Positions 9,017-17,263 of a stretch of DNA of 64,000 nucleotides are shown here, one piece after another (positions within the stretch are counted from its first letter, which is position 1; each line of letters starts with the position of its first letter). The position numbers and the translations under genes are program-made. The stretch is from Poriferisodalis sp965215815 (GTDB lineage Bacteria; Actinomycetota; Acidimicrobiia; Acidimicrobiales; Poriferisodalaceae): positions 2,294,001-2,358,000 of the forward strand of contig NZ_CBDCEO010000013.1 in NCBI RefSeq assembly GCF_965215815.1, given 5' to 3'. A model generated the notes under the pieces. That model was not told the DNA's origin. It did not search any database and saw only the letters and a list, made by a program, of their open reading frames with translations.

Positions 9017-10162
9017 ATGGCTGATTCCGATGTCAAGGCACTGACGGGCGGGCTCGAGCTGCCCGATTTCGAGACCACGGCGTTCACCACGCCGCCGCCG
9101 CTGGCCGATGCCACCGTGGCAATCGTGGCCTCGGCGTCGCTGCACCATCCCGACCAGGACGATTTCGCTCCAACTGACGTCGGCTACCGCGTGCTTGAGG
9201 CGGGCCGGCGTGACTACATGTGCGGCCACTGGAGCCCGAACTTCGACGCCACCGGCATCGCCCTCGACATCAACACCGTCTTTCCGATCGACCGCCTCGA
9301 CGAGTTGGCGGCTGACGGCACCATCGGGCGGGTCTCCGACATCCACCTGTCCTATGCCGGCAACCAATTCGACCTGTCTGCGGTGCGGATGGACTCGGGG
9401 CCTGCGGGGGCGAAGTTCCTCCGTGAGCACGAGGTGGACGTCGTCCTGTTCACTCCCGTCTGACCGCTGTGCACGCGTACCGTGAGTACGCTCGCACACG
9501 TCTTTGAGGCAGAGGGACTGGCGACGATCACTCTGGGTTCGATCGGCGCCCACATCCAGGGCACCGCTCCGCCGCGAGGCCTCTGGTGCGACTTCCCGCT
9601 CGGTCGGCCGCTCGGCAAGCCCAACGATGCCGAGTTCCAGCATCGGGTGCTGGCACATGCGTTCAGCTTGCTGTCGTCACCCGAGCCGGTCGTCGAGAAG
9701 TTCTCCGAGACAATCGACGACGACGGCACCGAGACGATGTCGTGCACGCTGCCGCCCCGCCACGACCCAAACCTGCACGTCGCGGTCGATGAAGCCAATG
9801 GCCTGCGCCCCGCCTACGACCGTGCTGTCGCCAAGCTCGGCAACCGGGTCGGTGCCGGCCGGACGGTTGCCGCCGACGACATCGGATCAGCCGTACAGAG
9901 CTTTGTCGATGTCGCTTCGGGCACACCGTGGAAGGAGGCGGGCATTCCCGGCATTCCCGCACGCGTGGCACAGGACATCCGCGGCTACTACGAGACCGCG
10001 GCGCTGGCGCTCGCCGAGCATGCGCCGGCCGCGTGGGCCGGGACCCGCTGGTTCTTCGAGTCCACTGAAGCGGGACGCACGATCGTGGCCGCTCGGAAGG
10101 CCATGGCGGACAACGGCGAGAAGCACGGCATCTGGTTCTACATCACGCCTGGCGACATGTAG
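9017..10162 (+). CDS. GrdB-like selenoprotein (glycine/sarcosine/betaine reductase selenoprotein B family), TGA read as Sec at residue 149
   Basis: One 381-aa gene interrupted only by TGA at 9461-9463. Upstream and downstream parts share the same frame. Around the TGA the protein reads LFTPV-U-PLC, a UxxC motif at the position where GrdB-family proteins carry Sec. The N-terminal part has the family segments GHWSPNFDATG and NTVFPIDRLDELA; the C-terminal part has WCDFPLGRPLGKPND. A GTG at 9482 could be taken as a separate start, but it has no ribosome site and would remove the redox motif. The stem-loop after the TGA supports Sec insertion. Family members reduce or cleave C-N/C-Se bonds; the substrate here is unknown, and no grdA/grdC partner is seen. 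Confidence 0.88.
9468..9498 (+). promoter_or_regulatory. Predicted bacterial SECIS element in the GrdB-like gene
   Basis: After the TGA codon, GCGTAC (9475-9480) pairs with GTACGC (9486-9491) around the loop CGTGA, and below a 2x2 internal loop TGTGC (9468-9472) pairs with GCACA (9494-9498). The loop begins 17 nt after the TGA and has G at its second position, matching the usual bacterial SECIS rules (short loop, early G, 16-37 nt from the codon). Confidence 0.82.
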
Positions 10163-10208
10163 CGGTGGCCGCCGGGAGCGGCCACCCGCGAACGAGAATG
10201 CGCATCCT

Positions 10209-11558
10209 GTGACTGCGTCCAATGGCTCGCCGCCTGACGGCGCGAGCGTGCTCATTGGCCAGCCGTTCCACGGCTGGCGCGTGGCGTGGGCCGGATTCTG
10301 GGTGCTGTTCATCGTCTACGGCATCCAGTTCAGCTACGGCACGTTCGAGGGTGCCATCAGCGCCGACACCGGCTGGTCGGCGAGCTGGCTGCAGCTCGCA
10401 TACGCCTCCTACATCCTCACCTACAGCGCCGTGAGCGCATGGAGTGGGCAGCTCACCGACCGCATCGGCCCGCGCCGGGTCATCGCCGGGGGCTCCGTGC
10501 TGCTGGCAGCGGGCTATTTGGTGTTGTCATCCGCGGGAAACCTCGTCATGGTGTTCGTCGGCCTTGCCGTGATTGCGCCGCTCGGGATGTCATCGTCGTG
10601 GGTTCCTGCGAACGCCACCGTCGTCCGCTGGTTTGTCGCCCGGCGTGGTTTGGCTACGGGCATCGTCGGCTCCGGCGGGAGTGCCGGCGGCATCGTCGCG
10701 CCCCCGATCGCCGCGTGGCTCGTCGAGCAGTACGGATGGCGGATCGCGATTGCGGTGATGGCCGTGACGGGCGGTGTGCTCATGGCCGCCACCGCAATGT
10801 TGTTCGTGCGCGACCCGGAGTCGATCGGCCAACGACCCGACGGGGGCACACCCGATCCTGATGACCGACCGCTAGCGCCTTCTCTGGTCGCGTCGCAGCC
10901 GGCGGCGTACGTCGTGGAAGCAGTCCAGAGCGACGCTTCAGCGACTGAAGACCCCACAGCCGCGTGGACCGCCCACCAGGCGTGGCGCAACTCGGTGTTC
11001 TGGCGCATCTTCGGGATGTTCGCTCTGACGTTCGTGGTGGTGTTCGTGCCATTCGCACATGGCGTCCAGTACGCCCGGAGCCTCGGATTCTCACCGCTGT
11101 TGGCTGCGGGAGTCATCAGCTCCATCGGCGTCGGCGGGCTCGTGGGCAGAATTGTGACCGGCCCGCTGTCCGACCACATCGACCGTCGCCGTGCCGTGAT
11201 GCTGGCCCTGGCGGTGGAGACGCTGTCGTTCGTCGGCATCGCCGTCTCCGACGGGCTGGTGTTGCTCTACGCCTCGTCGATCGCCTTCGGCCTGTCCTAT
11301 GGCGGGAGCGTGGCTGTCTTCCCAGCGCTGGTCGCGGACTACTTCGGTCGTACCCATGCCGGCGCGATCGTGGGACGTTTCTTCGCCACAGCGGGGTCGT
11401 TCGCGGCAGTTGGTCCGTACGTCGCACAGCTATTGCTCGGAGCCACCGGCGGCTACGGCTGGACCTTTTCGTTCGCGGCTGTGGCGAATGCGTGCGCGCT
11501 CGGCCTGGCGTTCACGCTCCCACGACCGGTATTGCTGCCCAAGAAGCCGGGGGGATAG
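10209..11558 (+). CDS. MFS transporter, oxalate/formate antiporter-like
   Basis: 449-aa major facilitator carrier with 12 predicted membrane segments and a long cytoplasmic loop in the middle (about residues 205-260). GTG start at 10209 gives the normal short N-terminus before the first helix (FHGWRVAWAGFWVLFIVYG); the longer open frame upstream overlaps the selenoprotein gene in another frame. The GWxxA-type start and the loop after helix 2 (DRIGPRRVIAGG) place it near the OFA/monocarboxylate group. It follows the selenoprotein by 46 bp and could move its substrate or product; that is inference. Confidence 0.88.
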   Translation: MTASNGSPPDGASVLIGQPFHGWRVAWAGFWVLFIVYGIQFSYGTFEGAISADTGWSASWLQLAYASYILTYSAVSAWSGQLTDRIGPRRVIAGGSVLLAAGYLVLSSAGNLVMVFVGLAVIAPLGMSSSWVPANATVVRWFVARRGLATGIVGSGGSAGGIVAPPIAAWLVEQYGWRIAIAVMAVTGGVLMAATAMLFVRDPESIGQRPDGGTPDPDDRPLAPSLVASQPAAYVVEAVQSDASATEDPTAAWTAHQAWRNSVFWRIFGMFALTFVVVFVPFAHGVQYARSLGFSPLLAAGVISSIGVGGLVGRIVTGPLSDHIDRRRAVMLALAVETLSFVGIAVSDGLVLLYASSIAFGLSYGGSVAVFPALVADYFGRTHAGAIVGRFFATAGSFAAVGPYVAQLLLGATGGYGWTFSFAAVANACALGLAFTLPRPVLLPKKPGG

Positions 11559-11682
11559 GTCACGGCTCGGGGAACGACTCCCACGCATCGTCAAGAACAT
11601 GAGCGCCCTCGTTCAGCAGGCAGGAAATCAGGCTGACGGGTAGCCTCCGCAAAGAGCCGCTCCGGCCGATCAGGGGGATTCG

Positions 11683-14600
11683 ATGGCACTCGCAGACTTC
11701 AAGCTGGAGGACCGTTTCGACCGCGCCGAGGGCGATGTCGCGATGTCTGGCGTCCAGGCGTTGCTGCGTGTGCTGCTCGACCAGTTGCGTGCCGACCGCC
11801 GCGACGGGATGAACAACGCTGCGATGGTCTCGGGCTATCGGGGTTCGCCGCTCGGAGGCATCGACAGCCTCATGCTCGGCAACGCCGAAGAGCTGGCCGA
11901 GAACAACATCACGTTCCAGCCCGGCCTCAACGAGGATCTCGGCGCCACTGTGGTGTGGGGCAGCCAGCTCGCGAACCGCAACTTCGAGGGCAGCTACGAC
12001 GGCGTGCTGGGCATGTGGTACGGCAAGGCGCCCGGCGTCGACCGGTCCGGTGACGCCATCCGTCATGCCAACGTCTGCGGCGTCGACCCCAAGGGCGGCG
12101 TGCTGCTCGTGGCAGGCGACGATCCGGCGTCGAAATCGTCCACTCTGGCTTCGGAATCCGAGCCGGTGCTCATCCACTACCAGACGCCGATCCTGTACCC
12201 CGGCTCGGTCCAGGAGGTCCTCGACTACGGACGCTGGGGCTACGAGCTTTCCCGATACTCGGGCTTCTGGTCCGCGCTCAAGATCGTCACCAACGTCGCC
12301 GACGGGTACTCGACCGTCGAAGTCGGCCCCGGTCGGGTCAGCGCGACACGCCCTGCCTTCGACTGGGACGGCAAGCCGTGGGCCCACACCCAGCAAGATT
12401 CACTGTTCGGTCCGAATGCCGTACGGATGGAGCTCGAGATTCACGAGGGCCGCATGGTTGCGGTCGACAAGTTCGTGGCGGAGAACAAGCTCAACCGCCA
12501 GACGGTCACCAGCCCGAACGCCAAGGTGGGCCTGATCGCAGCAGGCAAGACGTACTACGACCTGCGCGAGGCGCTTGACCGCATGGGGCTGAGCGGGGCT
12601 GAGCTCTCTCGCCGTGGCATCCGGATCCTCAAGCCGGCTGTTGTCTGGCCCTTCGAGCCCACCAGCCTGCGGGAGTTCGCTCGTGGTCTCGATGTGATCG
12701 TCGTGGTCGAGGAGAAGCGGTCGATCATCGAGTCGCTGGCGCGCGAGCTTCTCTACGGCATGCCCGATGCCCCCCGAATTCTGGGCAAGCGCGACGCACA
12801 GGACCAGTTCTGGTTCCCGGGTCACGGCGAGATGGACGCCGACCTGATTGCCCGCAAAGTCCGGCCGTTCCTGGTGGACCGATTCGGCACCGACGGCATC
12901 GGCCCGGCCGTGCCAGAGCGCATCACCATCCCGCTGGCTGTCACGACCAAAGACGGTGCAAAGGCTGCGGGCCGCACACCGGGTTTCTGCTCGGGCTGCC
13001 CGCACAACCGCTCGACTTGGGTGCCTGATGGCTCTGAGGCCGGCGGCGGCATCGGCTGCCACGGCATGGCAGCGATGACCCCGACCCGCAACGTGCGCGG
13101 TACCACCCAGATGGGCGGCGAGGGCGTGCAGTGGGTCGGCGCGGCGCCGTTCGTGACGATGGAGCACCGCTTCCAGAACATCGGCGACGGAACGTTCCAC
13201 CATTCGGGCTCATTGGCGGTCCGCCAAGCGATCGCAGCCGGCACCAACATCACCTACAAGATCCTCTACAACGCGGCGGTTGCAATGACCGGCGGCCAGG
13301 ACGTGGACGGCGGCATGGAGGTGCCGGCCCTGACCCGCTCGCTGCACGCCGAGGGCGCGACCAAGGTGATGGTCGTCGCCGACGATCCCGGCAAGTACCC
13401 AGCCGACGCTCAGTTCGCACCCGACACCGACGTCTGGCACCGCGACCGGCTCGACGAGGCACAGCGGCTGCTGCGTGACATCGAGGGCTGCACCGTGCTC
13501 ATCTACGACCAGGCGTGCGCGGCCGAACTCCGGCGTGATCGCAAGCGCGGCAAGGTGGCCGAGCCCAAGATGCGGGTGTTCATCAACGAAGCAGTCTGTG
13601 AAGGCTGTGGCGATTGCGGCGAGAAGTCGAGCTGCCTCAGCGTGCAGCCCGTCGAGACCGAGTTCGGTCGCAAGACCGCGATTCACCAGTCCTCGTGCAA
13701 CATGGACTTCACCTGCCTCGACGGCGACTGCCCGGCGTTCATCGAGGTGGTGCCCGGCGGCAAGGTGCCCACGAAGGCAACTGCGGCCGTGGACGAAATC
13801 GGCGACGACTTGCCTGAACCCGAGCGGCTCGACGAGGGCAACATCTTGATGATGGGCATCGGCGGCACCGGCGTGGTGACGGTGAACCAGATGCTCGCCA
13901 CAGCGGTGCTGCTCGACGGAAAACAGGCCAATGGGCTCGACCAGACCGGACTCGCCCAGAAGGGCGGCCCGGTGGTGTCGAACCTGAAGGTCCGCCGCCT
14001 CGGCAGCACACCCACCGAGGAGGGCGATGCCGGGGAGGCCAACAAGGTCGGGACCGGCGAGGCCGACGCCTACATCGTGTTCGACCTGCTGTCAGGCACC
14101 AACCCGGTCAACCTCGAGAAGGCTCAGGCAGGCCGCACGGTCGCGCTGGTGTCGTCGTCAAAGGTCCCGACCAGCGCGATGGTGCGTGACACCTCCGCCG
14201 AGTTCCCCGAGTGGACGGAGTTCCAGCGCTCCATCGACGACGCCACTACGCCGGAGCGCAACATCTACTTCGACGCTGGCACGCTGTCGGACAACCTGTT
14301 CCGCTCGCACATGCCGGCCAATGTGCTGGTCCTCGGCGCCGCCTACCAGTCGGGCGTGGTGCCGATCAGCGCTTCGGCGATCGAGCGGGCCATCGAGCTC
14401 AACGGTGTCGCTGTCGAGATGAACACCCAGGCGTTCCGCATCGGCCGCAAGATCGTGCTCGACCCGGACTTCACCGAGACGCTGCACGTCGACCGAGTCG
14501 GCCGGGTGAAGCGAGACACCGGTCTTTCCAAGCGGGGGCAGAAGCTCATCGACTCGGTGCCCGATCAGTCAGAAGAGCTGGCTCGGCTGCTGCGCATCCG

Positions 14601-15189
14601 CGTGCCGGACCTCGTTGGGTACCAGAGCGTCGACTATGCGGCCGCTTACGCGGAGTTTGTGGCCGAGGTGCGCGAGGCCGAGGCTGCTGCGGGTGACGAG
14701 ACGGCCCTCAGCGAGGCCGTGGCGAGGTACCTGTACAAGCTGATGGCGTACAAGGACGAGTACGAGGTTGCTCGCCTGCACCGCAGCAAGGCGTTTCAGC
14801 AGGCAGTGCGTGACCAGTTCGGCGATAAGACGGAGGTCACCTACAAGCTGCACCCGCCGATCATGCGGCGCATGGGGGTCAAGAAGAAAATCGGCCTCGG
14901 CCGTTCGGGCGATGCAGCGTTCGCCGTGCTGTCCCGGATGAAGGGCCTGCGGGGCGGCGCGCTGGACATCTTCGGCAAGACGGCTCACCGTCGCATGGAG
15001 CGCGAACTCATTGACGAGTACCGCGGGATGATCTCCCGGGCGCTCGACACGCTGGCCAGCGGCGATGACGCTGCCTACTCCCGTGCGGTCGAGATCGCCG
15101 AATTGCCGGACATGATCCGCGGCTACGAGGACATCAAAGAGGCCAACGTCGAGAGCTTCCGGGCCCGCGCCGCCGAACTCGGCGCCTGA
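11683..15189 (+). CDS. Indolepyruvate ferredoxin oxidoreductase family protein, fused alpha/gamma subunits
   Basis: 1168-aa single-chain 2-oxoacid:ferredoxin oxidoreductase that oxidatively decarboxylates arylpyruvates or branched 2-oxoacids to acyl-CoA. N-terminal pyrimidine-type TPP domain starts with VSGYRGSPLGGID. A CSGCPHN motif lies near residue 437 and the TPP phosphate region GGIGCHGM follows. A Cys-rich stretch (CEGCGDCGEKSSC then CNMDFTCLDGDC, about 640-690) is an iron-sulfur region. The gamma domain begins GIGGTGVVTVNQ near 724 and includes LDQTGLAQKGGPV. GGGGGATT lies a few bases before the ATG as ribosome site. The long C-terminal tail is usual for fused IorAB-like proteins of actinobacteria and proteobacteria. 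Confidence 0.93.
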   Translation: MALADFKLEDRFDRAEGDVAMSGVQALLRVLLDQLRADRRDGMNNAAMVSGYRGSPLGGIDSLMLGNAEELAENNITFQPGLNEDLGATVVWGSQLANRNFEGSYDGVLGMWYGKAPGVDRSGDAIRHANVCGVDPKGGVLLVAGDDPASKSSTLASESEPVLIHYQTPILYPGSVQEVLDYGRWGYELSRYSGFWSALKIVTNVADGYSTVEVGPGRVSATRPAFDWDGKPWAHTQQDSLFGPNAVRMELEIHEGRMVAVDKFVAENKLNRQTVTSPNAKVGLIAAGKTYYDLREALDRMGLSGAELSRRGIRILKPAVVWPFEPTSLREFARGLDVIVVVEEKRSIIESLARELLYGMPDAPRILGKRDAQDQFWFPGHGEMDADLIARKVRPFLVDRFGTDGIGPAVPERITIPLAVTTKDGAKAAGRTPGFCSGCPHNRSTWVPDGSEAGGGIGCHGMAAMTPTRNVRGTTQMGGEGVQWVGAAPFVTMEHRFQNIGDGTFHHSGSLAVRQAIAAGTNITYKILYNAAVAMTGGQDVDGGMEVPALTRSLHAEGATKVMVVADDPGKYPADAQFAPDTDVWHRDRLDEAQRLLRDIEGCTVLIYDQACAAELRRDRKRGKVAEPKMRVFINEAVCEGCGDCGEKSSCLSVQPVETEFGRKTAIHQSSCNMDFTCLDGDCPAFIEVVPGGKVPTKATAAVDEIGDDLPEPERLDEGNILMMGIGGTGVVTVNQMLATAVLLDGKQANGLDQTGLAQKGGPVVSNLKVRRLGSTPTEEGDAGEANKVGTGEADAYIVFDLLSGTNPVNLEKAQAGRTVALVSSSKVPTSAMVRDTSAEFPEWTEFQRSIDDATTPERNIYFDAGTLSDNLFRSHMPANVLVLGAAYQSGVVPISASAIERAIELNGVAVEMNTQAFRIGRKIVLDPDFTETLHVDRVGRVKRDTGLSKRGQKLIDSVPDQSEELARLLRIRVPDLVGYQSVDYAAAYAEFVAEVREAEAAAGDETALSEAVARYLYKLMAYKDEYEVARLHRSKAFQQAVRDQFGDKTEVTYKLHPPIMRRMGVKKKIGLGRSGDAAFAVLSRMKGLRGGALDIFGKTAHRRMERELIDEYRGMISRALDTLASGDDAAYSRAVEIAELPDMIRGYEDIKEANVESFRARAAELGA

Positions 15190-15229
15190 CCCGCACCGGC
15201 GTCGGCTCGTCGAACCGGCCATTTGGGTT

Positions 15230-15586
15230 CTACAGCCAGCGGATCCAGGTGTCGCTCTCAGCCGGAGGCGCGGCGAGAAAAGTGCGCAGTGCTTCGATGA
15301 GAGTGTTTGGATAGGCGACCGATCCGCGGGGGAAACGCGAACGGTTGGTGATGATGAGGCCATAGTGGGGCTTGCCTTCGACGCTGCCCAGATTCGCGAG
15401 TCTGATGAAGCCGCCGCTGTCCTCGGTGACGATCACCCTGCCGGTTTCGATGGCGAATTCGGACAATTCAGTGTCTGGCCTACCGCGCAGTGTGCTCTCC
15501 GCAGCGACGGCGATGGCATCCCAACCCTGGGACCGCAGGGCGTCGGCCACTCGCGGCGAGTGCATCTCGTCAAGAAGCAGCTTCAC
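15230..15586 (-). CDS. DUF5615 PIN-like toxin
   Basis: 118-aa PIN-like protein of the DUF5615 type, predicted RNase toxin. Acidic motif residues occur as LLLDEMHSP (residues 3-11) and VTEDSGGF (about 54-61), the pattern of this family. The gene begins 13 bp after the stop of an RHH-type antitoxin on the same strand, the standard order of antitoxin then toxin. It converges on the large oxidoreductase gene. Chromosomal toxin-antitoxin role is inferred from domain and neighbour. Confidence 0.8.
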   Translation of the reverse strand: MKLLLDEMHSPRVADALRSQGWDAIAVAAESTLRGRPDTELSEFAIETGRVIVTEDSGGFIRLANLGSVEGKPHYGLIITNRSRFPRGSVAYPNTLIEALRTFLAAPPAESDTWIRWL

Positions 15587-15599
15587 GTTGGCGCAGCGC

Positions 15600-16022
15600 T
15601 CAAGCGCTGAGAAGTGCTTGCTGGCGCCGCCAAGCTGCTTCGGCCTCTTCGGCGAACCGCTGTCGGTCCGCTATGTCGGTATCGATCTCGGCCGTGTGGT
15701 CGGCGTAGTAGGCGAGCGCGGCGTCAACCTGCGTCAACCTCAGGTTCATGAGTTCTGCGGTCCTGACGCGGCGCTGCTCAGCCGGCACGTCGCCGCCCAC
15801 CATCGCATCGATGACCCATACGATCTGAGGACCACCGACCAACGCGGGGCGTCGGCCAGAGGCGTAGTCCCGGAACTCGATCAGTGGATGGGCATCCATT
15901 CTCAGTCCTTCGTCGATCAGGCGCTGTGCAAGCGTAGATATCGAGAGCCCGCGTCGGCGAGCGATTTTCTTGAGTCGCTGATAGAGCGGCGTGTCAGCGA
16001 ACCTGATCGAGACAACCGGCAT
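15600..16022 (-). CDS. Ribbon-helix-helix antitoxin of the DUF5615 pair
   Basis: 140-aa antitoxin. Residues 1-45 look like a ribbon-helix-helix DNA-binding domain (PVVSIRFADTPLYQRLKKIA then a helix ending AQRLIDEGL), followed by a segment HPLIEFRDYASGRRPALVGG typical of antitoxins paired with PIN-like proteins, and a charged helical tail that would bind the toxin. Start ATG at 16022 rather than any upstream codon, because TACATT lies six bases before it (leaderless) and the upstream frame has no family match. An inverted repeat covers this promoter. Confidence 0.78.
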   Translation of the reverse strand: MPVVSIRFADTPLYQRLKKIARRRGLSISTLAQRLIDEGLRMDAHPLIEFRDYASGRRPALVGGPQIVWVIDAMVGGDVPAEQRRVRTAELMNLRLTQVDAALAYYADHTAEIDTDIADRQRFAEEAEAAWRRQQALLSA

Positions 16023-16048
16023 GACGACAATGTAGTTGTCAGTCGTCA
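16022..16048 (-). promoter_or_regulatory. Leaderless promoter and nested inverted-repeat operator of the toxin-antitoxin operon
   Basis: On the minus strand TACATT (16034-16029) lies six bases before the ATG. It sits inside an inverted repeat: TGACGAC at 16022-16028 and GTCGTCA at 16042-16048, with an inner GACAA (16026-16030)/TTGTC (16036-16040) pair. This is where an RHH antitoxin would bind to repress its own operon. Confidence 0.6.
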
Positions 16049-16250
16049 CACGCCAGATACACCAATGCCCTGGAGCAGAATGCGAAGAAGTCTGCCTGCG
16101 CGGCGGTGTCGACCCAAGGCGACTGGGGACCCGTTCGACCGGGTGGGGCGCGGGAGCGTGCCGATCTGTTGGCATCAGCGGCAGCGGTACGATCCGAACT
16201 GGTGCCGCGAGCCACTCGAGACTGTGAGCGGTGCGCATGGGGGCAATCTG

Positions 16251-17198
16251 ATGGCAGCGAACCGTCCTGAGGGACACTCGCCGAGCGCTCCGGCGTGGTG
16301 CGTCGTCGACTTCCCCGAGGTGACCGTCTATTCGATGATCTTCTCGAAGGGTCCGGACAATGACGACACGCTGGCCGATTTGCAGTCGGCGCTGACCGAG
16401 GGCGACCATCGGCCCGATCACGTCGAGCGGGCCCGCATCGTGAACTTCACCGACGAGGGTGACGACGCGGCGGAAGCCCAGGGCGACGTGGAGACGATCT
16501 TCATGACGTACTGGGTGAATCCCGAGGCCTACGAGCGCTGGCGGCAGGGCTGCGATGTGCTGGAACGAGCTGGGGTCTATTGCGAGACGGCCGTCATTCC
16601 GGCAGAGCGCTGGGAGACCATTGCCGGGACCAAGCGGCCGCTGCCGGGGGTGCGGAACCTGACCTCGGTGGACATCACCGAGGTGCACGAGTACTGGGGC
16701 GCTGCGCGGGACCGCATGGCGGCCAGCGCTGATGATCCCTTCAAGTCGGCTCCCGGCTCGCCGCTGCCGGCCAACTTGTGCCTCATCCGCTCAGGCCAGA
16801 AGTGGGACGACTGCCCCGACGACGAGCGAGAGCTGTACTTCACCGACATCGAGCCGAAGCTGCGGGCCGGCATCGACTTCCTGGCCCGCAACCCCGATAC
16901 CGGCTGCATCTCCAGCCGGTTCCTGCGGGAGCAGACCATCGACGGCGACGATCTGGAGTCCACGAGCTTCGTGGGCTGGTTCGAAGACCTGGCGTCGCTT
17001 GAGGCGTGGTCCCGGTCGCACTCCACGCACCTGGCCATCTTCCACTCGTTCCTCGCGACGGTCCAGATGCTGGGACGCCCGCCGAAGCTGCGTCTGTGGC
17101 ACGAGGTTTCGGTGCTGCCCGATGGCGGGGTCGAGCTTGTGCGACCCGAGCTGTCGCCGCTTGCCGAGCTGTCGCCGCTTGCCGAGCTGACTAGCTGA
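16251..17198 (+). CDS. Haem-containing aldoxime dehydratase (phenylacetaldoxime dehydratase family)
   Basis: 315-aa member of the OxdA/OxdB family, which uses a ferrous haem to dehydrate aldoximes to nitriles. Family segments: FPEVTVYSMIF, MTYWVNPEAYERW, RNPDTGCISSRFL, and near the C-terminus HSTHLAIF and LRLWHEVSVL, which carry the likely proximal and distal haem His. Start chosen at 16251, where a G-rich ribosome site precedes the ATG; earlier in-frame codons belong to sequence with no family match. No nitrilase, nitrile hydratase or amidase is adjacent, which is unusual. The gene ends with two exact copies of an 18-bp unit encoding ELSPLA. Confidence 0.88.
   Translation: MAANRPEGHSPSAPAWCVVDFPEVTVYSMIFSKGPDNDDTLADLQSALTEGDHRPDHVERARIVNFTDEGDDAAEAQGDVETIFMTYWVNPEAYERWRQGCDVLERAGVYCETAVIPAERWETIAGTKRPLPGVRNLTSVDITEVHEYWGAARDRMAASADDPFKSAPGSPLPANLCLIRSGQKWDDCPDDERELYFTDIEPKLRAGIDFLARNPDTGCISSRFLREQTIDGDDLESTSFVGWFEDLASLEAWSRSHSTHLAIFHSFLATVQMLGRPPKLRLWHEVSVLPDGGVELVRPELSPLAELSPLAELTS
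17148..17183 (+). repeat. 18-bp direct tandem repeat at the 3' end of the aldoxime dehydratase gene
   Basis: GAGCTGTCGCCGCTTGCC occurs twice in succession within the last 50 bp of the gene, giving the peptide ELSPLAELSPLAEL. It keeps frame and adds six residues to the tail. Confidence 0.75.
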
Positions 17199-17263
17199 AC
17201 CCGCCGACCTTCCGACCCTGCAACCGGGCACGGGGGCGTTGGGCTCCATAGGCTTTCGCACCG

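Noticed and set aside
9482..10162. Separate gene starting at the GTG at 9482
   Set aside because: No ribosome site or promoter, the GTG lies inside the SECIS loop, and the product would be half of a known protein without its redox motif. The in-frame TGA is better read as Sec.
9504..10208. Long open frame joined to the MFS gene
   Set aside because: It overlaps the selenoprotein gene in another frame, is Arg/Pro/Ser-rich like a GC-driven shadow, and the MFS protein is complete from 10209.
15600..16688. 362-aa protein on the minus strand across the aldoxime dehydratase gene
   Set aside because: Only the last 140 residues form a recognisable antitoxin; the rest is antisense to a real gene and the promoter sits at 16022.
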